NCBI GenBank assembly: GCA_016946835.1
Contig: JACVTC010000049.1
Coordinates: 930,001-994,000, forward strand
DNA from: Neocallimastix lanati (nom. inval.)
Lineage: Eukaryota > Neocallimastigomycota > Neocallimastigomycetes > Neocallimastigales > Neocallimastigaceae
DNA: 64,000 bases
Direction of reading: 5' to 3'
Shown: piece after piece, positions 36,268-49,974 of the stretch
Layout: each line of letters starts with the position of its first letter
Position numbering within the stretch: the first letter of the stretch is position 1
Notes under the pieces: generated by a model
Seen by the model: the letters and a program-made list of their open reading frames with translations, nothing else
The model's database searches: none
Told to the model about the DNA's origin: nothing
Made by a program: the position numbers and the translations under genes

Positions 36268-38647
36268 TTTTAATTGAAAAACAATTAATTTTTCCTATAA
36301 AAGGAAACAATTAAATTAAAATCTAAATGAAATTAAAAATAAAAAATTTTAATATAATATAAAAAACAAATTGAAAATAAAAAAAATTAAATAGGACATA
36401 AAAAGAATTTTTTTTTTTTTATTTTTTATTTTTTTTTATTTGTGAGTTATATAGATAAAATATTTTATTAGGCTGAAAAATTTTTATTTGATAAATAATT
36501 ATATGTAGTCAACCATAAGTTTATTCAAAAATAATATAAATTTATTGTTGAAAAGTAATTGATATTTGTTAATACATATTGGTTAATATATGAAATGAAA
36601 TAAAGGATAATTGATTATTAAATTCTTTTATTTCATTTTTATTGATTTTATTAATAATTTAAAATCTTTATTAATTTTTTTTATATATAATTTAAAAAAA
36701 AAAAATTTTTTTAATGAAGATTTAATTATTACATTTATAATTATAAAGATTTAGTATATTATAAAAAGTGTATTTAATTATAATAAAAGATAATCATATG
36801 TATATTAAATATTGCTTTTAAAATAAAATAAAATAAAATAAAAATTTATAAAACTTGATTTGAGAATTAAATCTTTTTATTTAATTTATTATTATTATTA
36901 TTATTATTATTTTAATTTTTTTTTTATGGTAACTTTTTTAAGAAGTTTAATTAAAAAAAAAAAAACTATTGAAATAATAAAAATTTAAATAATAACAACA
37001 ACATATGATGCTGATATAAAAAGTTTATTTTTATTATTATTATTATTTTTTTTTTTTTGTATACATAATCAAAAATATATATAAATTTTATTTTTTTCAT
37101 TTATTTTGTATATACCATAATATTATATTTAATAAAATATATATATAGATATTTTATTTTACTTTCATTATTAGAACAAATATCCATTATATCTATTATG
37201 TATAAATAGTTGGATTTATAATATGATGGTTATACCTATTTATATGTATCATCATTGTATTATTTATTTTTTTTTTTTTTTTTTTTTGATGATTTGTAAT
37301 TTAAATGCTTATTTTTTTTTATCTTATTTAAAACTAATTATTTAGAAAAATAAGCTTTATATATTAGAATATATATATACATATATACTTTTTAATACAT
37401 GGTTTCACTCTAGATTTATTTGATATTTTAAAAATAATTTTTATATTTCTGACTTTATTATTAATAAATATACGTTTCAATTATGCATTAGACAATAATA
37501 TAAATTGATATTGAATCATTTTTTTTTCTTTTTGAAATAAAATGTAAATATTTATTCCGATAACAAAAATTTAACTTTAAATAAAAAGTCAAATAAAGAT
37601 TATTTTTATTCTTGATTTTCTATATTAGCTTCTAATATAAATATTTTAAAATTCTATATAAAATTAGTTTAATTTTTATTTAATTATTATTTTACACATT
37701 TATTTATTTATAATAATAATAATACCATTATTTTTTCTTTTCTTTTTGATAATTAGCTAATAAACTATTTATTATCATATAAAAATGTAATTAACATTTT
37801 ATTTTTATTTCAGTAAAGTTGAAGGTTAATTTATTGCTAATATATTGAAATATAAAATATTATTTAATTGCTGATATATTCTAAAATTATATAACAAAGG
37901 ATAATCTATAATTAAACTTTAACAACTTAAAAATAAATATTCATACTATTAATTACAAATTTTTAATTTTTTTTTTTTTATTTTTAAAAAACGATTGAAA
38001 ATTTAAAATTAAAAAAACAAAACAAAACAAAAATACAAAAACAAAATCCATTTAAATAATGAATTATTTTAAAATTTTCTTATATCATTGTTTAATATCA
38101 TTATGAATATTCTTTTAAATATAATTATCATGTATTAAATAATACTATTAATTATTATTATTATTAATTATTATCATTAAATATTATTATTATTCTTGAT
38201 TTTCTTTATTATTTTAAATATATTCATTTTATTATTATTATTATTATTAAAACGATACTTTTCATTATTTTTTTTTAAATATTATTATAGATTTAATATA
38301 ATTTTTTTTTTTGTTTATACCTTTTAAATAAATTAAAATAAAAATATAAAACTATATAATTTTTTAAATATAATTTAATATACGTGGGAGTCATCTCTAT
38401 AATAAATTAATAAATATATTAAATATAAATTTTAATTGAGTCATTTCTCTATAATATATTAACAAATATATTAAATCTAAATTTTTATTGATGTATCATT
38501 CAACAAATTTAGAATCGCAAATAATTTCATCAAATTTAATAATTAAATTAATATTTATGATAAACTTTTATATATTTTTAAATTCATTATCTTCATATTC
38601 ATATTTATTATTTATTCATTCATTTTATAGATTTAAAAAAATGAATA

Positions 38648-38678
<31 letters not shown>

Positions 38679-38724
38679 TTTTTTATTATAATAAATTATT
38701 TATATTTATTTATTTTCAATTATA

Positions 38725-39030
38725 ATTATTTATTTATAATGAAATACAAAAGAAAATAAATAATAAATATAAATGGGTTTTAAAATAAAATAAAGTTATA
38801 TGTAACAAGAAATTAGCAAATTGAATCATTTTATTTTTAATTATATTGTAATAATATATATTCAATTTATTTTAATAATAATTTATTTATAATGAAATAC
38901 AAAAGAAAATAAATAATAAATATAAATGGGTTTTAAAATAAAATAAAGTTATATGTAACAAGAAATTAGCAAATTGAATCATTTTATTTTTAATTATATT
39001 GTAATAATATATATTTAATTGATTTTAATA
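38725..39030. repeat. 153-bp tandem duplication
   Basis: GAAATACAAAAGAAAATAAA at 38741 recurs at 38894, and the following 130 bases (AATGGGTTTTAAAATAAA, GTAACAAGAAATTAGCAAAT) are nearly identical. It is non-coding. Confidence 0.85.
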
Positions 39031-39721
39031 TTTAATTTTATTTTATATTTTATAGATTCTAATTTTATATATTAAATCTATCAATACAAAAAACAAAAAA
39101 TAAAAAATAAAAAAACAAATATTAAGTTATCTAATGAATAAGAGTTTAGTGTAATTACATTTTTTGATACAAAAATCTACTTAAATTATTAATTAATTAT
39201 AATGGATAATTAAAAATTATAAAAACGAAAAATAAAATTGAAAAAGCTAATAATTAATTAGTAAATATTAAAAATTAAAAATTAAAATTAAAAATAAATG
39301 TGGATATATAAAAACACTCATTTTAATCTTCAAAAATTCTTCTTTTAATTTATCTTTTTTTTTTTTTTTTATATTCTTTTTTTTTCTTTTATTTATTTTT
39401 CTTTATTTTCTTCTTTTCTTTTATAAATTATAACATAATATTAATATTATTAATATTAATATTTTGTAATATTTTGTATTATCAAAATATAAATTACATA
39501 TTTTTTTTCTTAATTTAAATCTCAGATAAAAATTAATTGAATTGAAAAGAAAAAAAAAATTGAATATTTATTTGTAATTTATTAAAAAAAAATAAAAAAA
39601 GCAATAATAGAAAATAAAAGAATAGTAAAAAAAAAATATATTTCCTTCAAAAGAATAAAAAGAAAAAGAAATATATATATATAAATATATATATATATTA
39701 AAATTAAAATATTATAACAAA

Positions 39722-42414
<2,693 letters not shown>

Positions 42415-42611
42415 ATTTATTTCCTTTTTTATTTAATTTTATTTAATTTAATTATTTTTTTTTAAATTAATTAAAAGGAAATAAATACTAAGCAAGAAAA
42501 TTCATACTTAAACAAAGCAAAACAGAAATTAATATAATAAAAATAATTTGATAAATATATTTATATATATACCAACAATAAAACTCAATATAATAATAAT
42601 ATAATTCAATT

Positions 42612-42646
<35 letters not shown>

Positions 42647-42930
42647 AGAAAAAGGAGAATGGAATGGAATAAATATATAATTCTAAATGAAAAGATAAAA
42701 AAAAAAAAAAAAAAAAAAGGAAAAATATATATATGTATGTATATATATATAAATTTATTAAATCGTAGCATTTGTATAATGTATTTATAAATACATTTTT
42801 ACATAAAGCATTCTTTTATTTTATTTATTAAATTTTTTAATTTATTATAATATTTATTTTTATTGTTTTAATTATTACTTTTTAATTTTTTTTTTTTTTT
42901 AAAAATTAATATATATATATATTTATAAAA

Positions 42931-42969
<39 letters not shown>

Positions 42970-43673
42970 TATTAAATATATATGATGATATATATTTATA
43001 ATTTAATTTATATATTCTATTTTCTTTAACCTTTTTGATTTAAATTATAATTTTAAATATTCTTTTTTATGATTTATTTTTTTAAATTATATAAAAGGAT
43101 ATTTTTATATTTATATATAAAAAAAAAACAAAAACAAAAACAAAAAAACAAAAACAAAATTATTATGAATATATATCTAAAATCTATTCTATTATTATTT
43201 ACATTAAAAGATTTATTTTCAATATTAATAATTAATATCATATTTTAATATTTTATATATATTAAATTTATATTATTAAAAACTATTATCTTCTGTATTT
43301 ATTTCTTTTTTTTTTTTATAATACATGTATATATATATTTTTTATTGTCATTAATATTTAAAAACTTTTTTTATCAATATATAAAAATAAAGCAAAAAAA
43401 AAAAAAAAAAAAGAATATAATATAAAATAAAATATTTTTATATTAAAAATTATTAAGAATTTGAAAAGAAAAATATTAAATAAAACATAAATTTTATATA
43501 TAAGCAAAGTAATATAAATTATTTCATTCATATTTTTTATTTATTAGTATTTTTTAAATTTTTATTTGCATATCATAATACTTTAAAAATATTAATATCT
43601 ATAAAATAAATAATTTTTTTTTTTATCAGAATTAATATCAAAAAAGAAAATATTTCAAAAATGTAATATTTAA
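42415..43673. other. Intergenic AT-rich DNA downstream of the chitinase
   Basis: Poly-A runs near 42613-42644 and 42699-42718, poly-T runs, and TA repeats. No coding or RNA signal is seen before the tRNA gene. Confidence 0.65.
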
Positions 43674-43745
43674 TAGCAGCGGTATGTTTCGATCATACGA
43701 CCTGTGGGTTATGAGCCCACCACGCTTCCACTGCGCTACGCTGCT
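43674..43745 (-). tRNA. Initiator tRNA-Met (CAT)
   Basis: The reverse strand folds as a 72-nt cloverleaf. Acceptor AGCAGCG pairs with CGCTGCT and the D stem is GCGC/GCGT. The anticodon stem-loop is GTGGG-CTCATAA-CCCAC with anticodon CAT. The T stem is GTATG/CATAC. The A1:T72 first pair and the T loop ATCGAAA (A54, A60) are hallmarks of eukaryotic initiator tRNA, as against elongator Met. There is no intron. A T-rich stretch (CTTTTTTG) lies about 30 bases past the 3' end as a candidate Pol III terminator. Confidence 0.95.
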
Positions 43746-44309
43746 TATATTTGATTTTGTTTGATGCAGTATTTAAATAAAAAGAGAATATTATCAAGAA
43801 ATAAAATTAAATATAATAAATAATTAGTTAAATTATATATGTATATTATAATAATAAATAGTAATATAAAAATTATTAAATTTATTTAATTAGTTAATAG
43901 CCAATAGGATTTAATTTATAGTAAATTAGAAATTAGAAATATAAAAGAAAAATTATTATAATTCTTTAAAGAAGGGGAGGTTTTTTTATTTGGAAAAAAA
44001 TAGAGATAAAATTGGTTAAAATAAATATATTTGGGGAATATATTTATTTATCAAAAATTTTAATAGTAATAAGTTAGTTAGAAATAAATAATTAATAAGA
44101 TCTTTAATAACATTTTATTATAAAATTTGTATTACGACATAAATAATTTAAATAAATAAATAAAACGACAAAACTATAATTTTTTTTATATTTTGTTTTA
44201 ATATTAACGTGTATTGTAATTATATATTTTTATATTAGAATATATTTTTATTTAATACAATCTTGCTAACCACAAAAACATTGATACTTATAGAAATAAC
44301 GTATCATGT
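43746..44309. other. Spacer between initiator tRNA and retroelement cluster
   Basis: AT-rich sequence without a gene. One mild G-rich patch (AAGAAGGGGAGG near 43970) has no visible function. Confidence 0.5.
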
Positions 44310-45297
44310 TGATAAATAACAAAATTATTAAATTAAAATAAATAATAAAAAAAACAAATTCTTGATAAAGTTTTCTAACTTAACCCAAAAATTAATCCAT
44401 TCTAAAAAAAAATTAAATCCATATTTAAGAAAAATTAATTAAATAAAGATAATTAAAATAAAATAATAATAAATTAATTAATCATTAATAATTTTAATTA
44501 AAAACTAAAATAAATTAATAAATAATATTTTTCTAAGACTACAAATAAACAAAATAATAAACATATTTAATAAATTATAAACAACAAATAAACAAACTTA
44601 TAAACAACGCAAAATTAAAATTAACTAGTTAAATAATTTTTTAAGTTACTTTTATTTAAAATAATGATTATTTTATTTATTTTATAACTCAACTTTTATA
44701 AACAAATTGTAATTAAAATAACATTTTAAAACTCATCTTTATCAACATTTTAATTGTAAATATTGTTTAATTTAATAATAAATTATTCTTTATTTCTCTT
44801 TTATTAATTTTATTATTTTTAATGTAAATAGTTTAAAATCAAAGAAAAATATAAAAACATGTAAATATTTCTTATAAATTATTCTTTATTATTAATTATT
44901 TAATAAATTATTATAGATATTTTATTAGTTTTTAATAATCAATTTTTATGATTATTAATTAGTTAATAAATTATTATAAATATTTTATTAGTTATTAATA
45001 ATCAATTTTATTATTAAAATTAAAATAAATTAGTTTAAATAATAAATATTTCATTTTATTATTTTATTAGTTTTAACAATTATTTTATTAATTTAAACAA
45101 AATTAATTATTAAATAAATAAAGATTAATATTAAAATAAAAATAAATTTTTTTTTTTAATAAAACATTTTTGTGTTTAATAATAAAACATATTTATTTTT
45201 TTTAAATTCCTTAAATCAATTTTTATTCAGTATTTATCCTTTTATTCACTTCTGCAAAATTTAATTTTTGTAGATTAAGAATATTAGGTATAAATCA
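44310..45297. mobile_element. Solo LTR, family 2, copy 1 (988 bp)
   Basis: It begins TGATAAATAACAAAATTATT and ends TTAGGTATAAATCA, so TG..CA termini. The same sequence recurs at 55040-59653, where a second element splits it. The first 16 bases are shared with the LTRs of the full Ty3-type element nearby, so the two families are related. No target duplication is clear (CATGT left, TTGTT right) and no Gag or Pol follows, so it is a solo LTR or the edge of a largely deleted element. Confidence 0.8.
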
Positions 45298-45344
45298 TTG
45301 TTGATACGGGGTGTCACTAAATACCTTGTATTTCCTATTAAATA

Positions 45345-46700
45345 CTCTTAATAATAATAAAATAAAATTATTATTAAATATTCTTATTAAAATCTTTTAT
45401 TAATATCAAATATAATAAAAATTATTATTAAATATTCTTATAAAATTCTTTTATTAATATTAAATATAATAAAAATTATTATTAAATATTCTTATAAATT
45501 TCTTTTATTAATATTAAATATAATAAAAATTATTATAAAATATTCTTATAAATTTCCTTTATTAATATTAAATATAATAAAAATTATTATTAAATATTCT
45601 TATAAAATTCTTTTATTAATATTAAATATAATAAAAATTATTATTAAATATTCTTATTAAAATCTTTTATAATAAAAATTATTATTAAATATTCTTATAA
45701 AATTCTTTTATTAATATCAAATCTAATAAAAATTATTATTAAATATTCTTATTAAAATCTTTTATTAATATCAAATCTAATAAAAATTATTATTAAATAT
45801 TCTTATAAAATTCTTTTATTAATATCAAATCTAATAAAAATTATTATTAAATATTCTTATTAAAATCTTTTATAATAAAAATTATAATTAAATATTCTTA
45901 TAAAATTCTTTTATTAATATCAAATATAATAAAAATTATTATTAAATATTCTTATAAATTTCTTTTATTAATATTAAATATAATAAAAATTATTATTAAA
46001 TATTCTTATAAATTTCCTTTATTAATATTAAATATAATAAAAATTATTATTAAATATTCTTATAAATTTCCTTTATTAATATTAAATATAATAAAAATTA
46101 TTATTAAATATTCTTATAAAATTCTTTTATTAATATTAAATATAATAAAAATTATTATTAAATATTCTTATTAAAATCTTTTATTAATATCAAATCTAAT
46201 AAAAATTATTATTAAATATTCTTATTAAAATCTTTTATTAATATTAAATATAATAAAAATTATTATTAAATATTCTTATTAAAATCTTTTATAATAAAAA
46301 TTATTATTAAATATTCTTATTAAAATCTTTTATAATAAAAATTATTATTAAATATTCTTATAAAATTCTTTTATTAATATCAAATCTAATAATAAATTAT
46401 TATTAAATATTCTTATTAAAATCTTTTATTAATATCAAATATAATAAAAGTTATTATTAAATCTTCTTATTAAAATCTTTTATAATAAAAATTTTTATTA
46501 AATATTCTTATAAAATTCTTTTATTAATATTAAATATAATAAAAATTATTATTAAATATTCTTATTAAAATCTTTTATTAATATCAAATCTAATAAAAAT
46601 AATTATTAAATATTTTATTAATATCAAATCTAATAAAAATAATTATTAAATATTTTATTAATATTAAATATAATAAAAATTATTACTAAATATTCTTATT
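45345..46700. repeat. Approximately 54-bp minisatellite, about 25 units
   Basis: Units of the form TAATAAAAATTATTATTAAA, then TATTCTTAT.AAA.TCTTTT and ATTAATAT.AAAT, repeat over 1.35 kb. Some are shortened to about 37 bp by loss of the ATTAATATCAAAT part. Variants TTAAAATC/ATAAAATTC and ATCAAATC/ATTAAATA alternate in blocks, a sign of unequal exchange. It lies between a solo LTR and the 5' LTR of the full element. Confidence 0.88.
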
Positions 46701-47378
46701 AAAAATTATATAATATTTAAATCATTACTAATTCTTATTTTTATATTAAGAATAACAAAAACCTATTTCAATAAATATTTGATGTAAAATACAGAATTAT
46801 AAGTTTCTGTATAATATTTTCTAAAACCTTTGAAATAAACTAAAAATAAAACAAAAATTAAAAATAAATTAAATCTTTATTAAAATAAAAATGAACTAAA
46901 ATACAGAAGAATTCCAATAATAAAAATGATCTAAAATACAGAAAATATCAATTCTGTATAATTCTCTCTCTGAATAACAATATCAAGAAGAAGCTACCGC
47001 CCGGAATGCCCTTCGTGATACAAGCTCCAAATTAATTTTTTATATTTTAATTTAATAAATGTTATTTTTTTTTTTAAAAAAAATAATTTAAAATAATAGT
47101 TAAAAATTAAAATAAAATAGTTATAATAGTTTTTTTTTATAAAGAATATATTAATAATAAATAAAATGTATTAAAATAAAAGTATAAAAAGAAGAATAAA
47201 TTTCTTTCTTTTTAATACTTGGAACAAATAATTTTAATTTTAAATTTAAATAAAGAATATTTTAAAATTTAATTTTTTTTTTTTTTCTTGTTTCCAAACT
47301 TATTTTTATAGTTATGTGTTAATATTTATTTTTTTTGTTTTGAATATCTTAGTGTTTCAACCCCAGCCCGTATCATTG
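46701..47378. other. Non-coding flank with GC-richer patches before the Ty3-type element
   Basis: It includes the repeated phrase AAAATACAGAA, a G/C-rich patch near 46995-47027 (GCTACCGCCCGGAATGCCC) and a final CCCCAGCCCGTATCATTG. The last contains CCCGTATCA, the reverse complement of TGATACGGG at 45302-45310. No ORF is seen. Confidence 0.5.
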
Positions 47379-47870
47379 TGATAAATAACAAAATTAATAA
47401 ATCTTGAAAATTTATTATCATAAAATCAAAACTAACCTTAGCCAAGTTTAATAATAATTTAATAAAATAAAAAAATTAATTAATTAATTAATTAATTAAA
47501 ACAAATAAATTACACTTAAAAATTACATTAATACTCAGATATGAAAGAAATATTATATATTTTTCAAAATAAAAATATTAAGATTAAATTTAAAATAAAA
47601 TAATTAATTTTAATAATTAGTTTTATAATAATTTTTATAATTAATTTTATAATTAAATAATAATTTTATAATAACAAAATTTATTAATTTAAATAGCAAA
47701 ATATTTTTAATTATTTTTATAATAAACAAATTTATTTATTTTATTATTAAATATTTATTTTATTATTAATTTTATTACTTTTATTTTATTTAATTATTCT
47801 TTTTATTTATAAATTATAAATAGTTTAATTTTAAAGAAAAATATAAATACTTGTAAATATTTCATGTAAA

Positions 47871-47901
<31 letters not shown>

Positions 47902-48135
47902 TAATTTTATAATTTTAATAATCACTTTAAATTTCGTAATGTTTAATAAATTTTAATAAAAGATTTATAAAATAAAATATTAGAAAACAAGTGTTCTAAT
48001 AAACCAAATTTTTAGTGTTATTTTTAATAAAACATTTTTAATTCATAAATAACTTATACAGTTATTATTAAAATAAATTGAAATTATCACTTTTTAATTC
48101 TATATTAAAATTAAGATAATTTCTAAAATTTATCA
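47379..48135 (+). repeat. 5' LTR of the Ty3-type element
   Basis: It starts TGATAAATAACAAAATTAAT and ends TCTAAAATTTATCA. It is matched almost base for base by 53748-54502. It contains an (ATT)n run that differs in length between the two copies. Confidence 0.93.
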
Positions 48136-48136
48136 G

Positions 48137-48154
48137 TGGTCCTTCGAACCGGAG
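48137..48154 (+). other. Primer-binding-site candidate
   Basis: TGGTCCTTCGAACCGGAG begins one base after the LTR, the usual place of a tRNA primer site. Its complement reads CCGGTTCGAAGGACCA. That contains both a T-arm GGTTCGA and a GGACCA acceptor end, but with too few bases between them for an ordinary tRNA 3' end. It does not match the initiator tRNA-Met in this window (that site would start TGGTAGCAGCG). The primer is not identified. Confidence 0.55.
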
Positions 48155-48192
48155 AGACAGCTAACTTATTATTAATAAGTACTATTTATTAA

Positions 48193-48324
48193 CACTAGAG
48201 TATGAACTAGTATAAAAATTCATAATATTAAAATAAAGGATAAATAATATTTATTATATAATACTATTTAAAAATAAAAACTAGAGTATGAACTAGTATA
48301 AAAATTCATAATTTAAAATTAAAA
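48193..48324. repeat. Short direct repeat in the retrotransposon leader
   Basis: ACTAGAGTATGAACTAGTAT followed by AAAAATTCATAAT occurs twice, near 48193 and 48281, between the primer site and gag. ACTAG..CTAGT within it is an inverted pair that could fold in the genomic RNA leader. Confidence 0.75.
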
Positions 48325-48975
48325 ATAAAATATATATATGTATATATATATAATAATATAATAATAAAATAATAAATAAAAATAAATAAATTAGTAAAAA
48401 AAAAAAAATAAGGGTTATATAGGTTTATAGTTTGTTAACAACACACTATTGGAACTAGATTCTAGGTTGAGTTAACATACTATAAATTAGAATAGGTGAA
48501 AGAGAGTAGTAGATTTTTATTATAGAGAGTAGAGCACGTATAGAATAGAAAATTTATTAGGAGAATAGCATATTATTGTATCGATACTCTAATTTAGAGA
48601 AGGCAAAACTTTACAATAATAGTGTGAAAACTAATAAAGAGAGTATATATAATACGTGGAGGTCGAAAATATAATAAAAAGGCTACGAAAATTTTGTGCC
48701 ACCTTATATATAACTCTGTTTCCTAAATATAATACTTTAAAGAAGATATACAAAAAAAAAAAAAAAAAAAAAAATAACTTATTAAAGAAACGTATAATAA
48801 GTGAATGAATAAATAAATTGAAATTGATATATAAAATTTTAATTAATTAAAAATTTGATTAAATAATTAAATTTAAATATATAAATATTTTGTTAGTGAA
48901 TAAATTATTATATAAAATAAAGTATATAAATTATATAAAGGAGAAAACAAAATTACTTCTAAATTCCAGAGTAAA

Positions 48976-49869
48976 ATGTCCGATTTAAAATCAATTAATT
49001 TCAACAGAATTCCTATATTAGGTCAACCGACTGTAGAATTTGATGATTGGAATTTCTCATATACTCGTTGGTGTAATTCCAATAAAATTGACGAAGAAGA
49101 AAAGATAGAATGTTTAATTTCAATTACTACTGGTATTGCAAGAAAGATAGTAATAAATTCATTAAATAAAACTACCCCAGATAAATATGATACCATTATA
49201 AGTAAATTACAGGAACATTACAAGGGTTCTCTTCCTAAAAATTCAAGGTTATTAGAACTTTCAACAGCTACAATTAAGAAAGGTGAAAGTGTTGCAGAAT
49301 TCAACATAAGGTTTGAAACACTTTTAAATAAAATTAGAATTGATTTAAATAAGGAAGTTATAATCTCTTATTATATTAATGCATTTCGGACTTTAACTAA
49401 AACCTATGAGGCTTTATTAGAAGCAGAACCGCAAAACTTAAAAGATGCAATGAAAATAACGTCTAAAAAGGAGAAGATATATAAATTAGTAGAATCAAAT
49501 AGATCCAAAGATAAAGGAGAACCAAACAAAAGAAATATAAAATCTAACACTCAAAATAATTATGGAACATATTATACAAGTACTTATAATAAAAATAATA
49601 CATTTAATAATAAGAATAATAATATAAATAATAGTCACAACAATAATTACCAAAAATATAATAATAATATAAAACCTACTCATAATTATATTAATCAAAA
49701 TGTTGAAAATAGAAAAATCACATTGAAACCTACACAACTTCAAGATGATGAATTACAAGAAATAACTCAGAAACTTGCTGATTTAAAAATCAATGTATGC
49801 TTAAATTGTCAAAGAATAGGTCATGTTAAAGATGATTGCCCTGAATTAGAAGAAGAGTGTTTAAATTAA
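48976..49869 (+). CDS. gag: Gag of the Ty3-type retrotransposon, 297 aa
   Basis: This is the structural protein that forms the cytoplasmic virus-like particle and packages element RNA. Residues about 20-170 resemble the retrotransposon Gag domain (FDDWNFSYTRWCN, IARKIV, LEAEPQNLKDAM). An Asn-rich basic spacer follows. A CCHC zinc knuckle (CLNCQRIGHVKDDC) sits at residues 275-288. The start MSDLKSINF is the first ATG of the frame after a long leader. The stop TAA at 49867-49869 sits exactly at the end of the slippery site. The ORF is intact and its codon use is less AT-biased than the flanks. Confidence 0.93.
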   Translation: MSDLKSINFNRIPILGQPTVEFDDWNFSYTRWCNSNKIDEEEKIECLISITTGIARKIVINSLNKTTPDKYDTIISKLQEHYKGSLPKNSRLLELSTATIKKGESVAEFNIRFETLLNKIRIDLNKEVIISYYINAFRTLTKTYEALLEAEPQNLKDAMKITSKKEKIYKLVESNRSKDKGEPNKRNIKSNTQNNYGTYYTSTYNKNNTFNNKNNNINNSHNNNYQKYNNNIKPTHNYINQNVENRKITLKPTQLQDDELQEITQKLADLKINVCLNCQRIGHVKDDCPELEEECLN

Positions 49870-49893
49870 ATTATGGGAGTAAGCAATCTCCCA
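49860..49893 (+). promoter_or_regulatory. Programmed -1 ribosomal frameshift signal, gag to pol
   Basis: In the gag frame the last codons are TGT TTA AAT TAA, giving the slippery heptamer T TTA AAT (49860-49866) of the X XXY YYZ type. Seven bases later a 6-bp stem TGGGAG/CTCCCA (49874-49879 with 49888-49893) closes an 8-nt loop. pol lies in the -1 frame, which is open from 49845. Heptamer, spacing, structure and frame all fit. The next stop in that frame is at 49962. Confidence 0.8.
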
Positions 49894-49974
49894 AAATAAC
49901 TAAAATTGCATCATCAAATCAGTCAATAAATTACCTTAATAACGAAAATAATCAAATCCCTTAAATTAATGTAG
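49879..49974 (+). other. Candidate 96-nt in-frame intron or linker holding a stop codon
   Basis: The -1 frame meets TAA at 49962-49964 before the protease. A GTAAGC at 49879 and an AATGTAG ending at 49974 would bound a 96-nt intron. Its removal joins GGG A|CC CAG in the same frame and deletes the stop. The alternative is a point nonsense mutation in this copy (for example CAA to TAA). Splicing is a hypothesis and is not shown by the sequence alone. Confidence 0.35.

Larger units (their letters stand above)
32889..39721. other. Large gene-poor AT-rich interval
   Basis: Nearly 7 kb has no convincing gene. It is made of poly-A/T tracts, (TA)n and (ATT)n runs, a set of diverged repeats at 34.9-36.0 kb, a 153-bp tandem duplication at 38.7-39.0 kb and one short coding-like island at 36.2 kb. 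Listed small open frames in this stretch are low-complexity Phe/Tyr/Ile strings. Confidence 0.65.

Noticed and set aside
45345-46700. Possible CRISPR-like array
   Set aside because: Units are tandem and contiguous with no unique spacers, in a eukaryotic context. It is a minisatellite.
48136-48160. tRNA gene fragment suggested by CCTTCGAACCGG
   Set aside because: It lies exactly at the LTR edge and lacks a cloverleaf. A primer-binding role explains it better.
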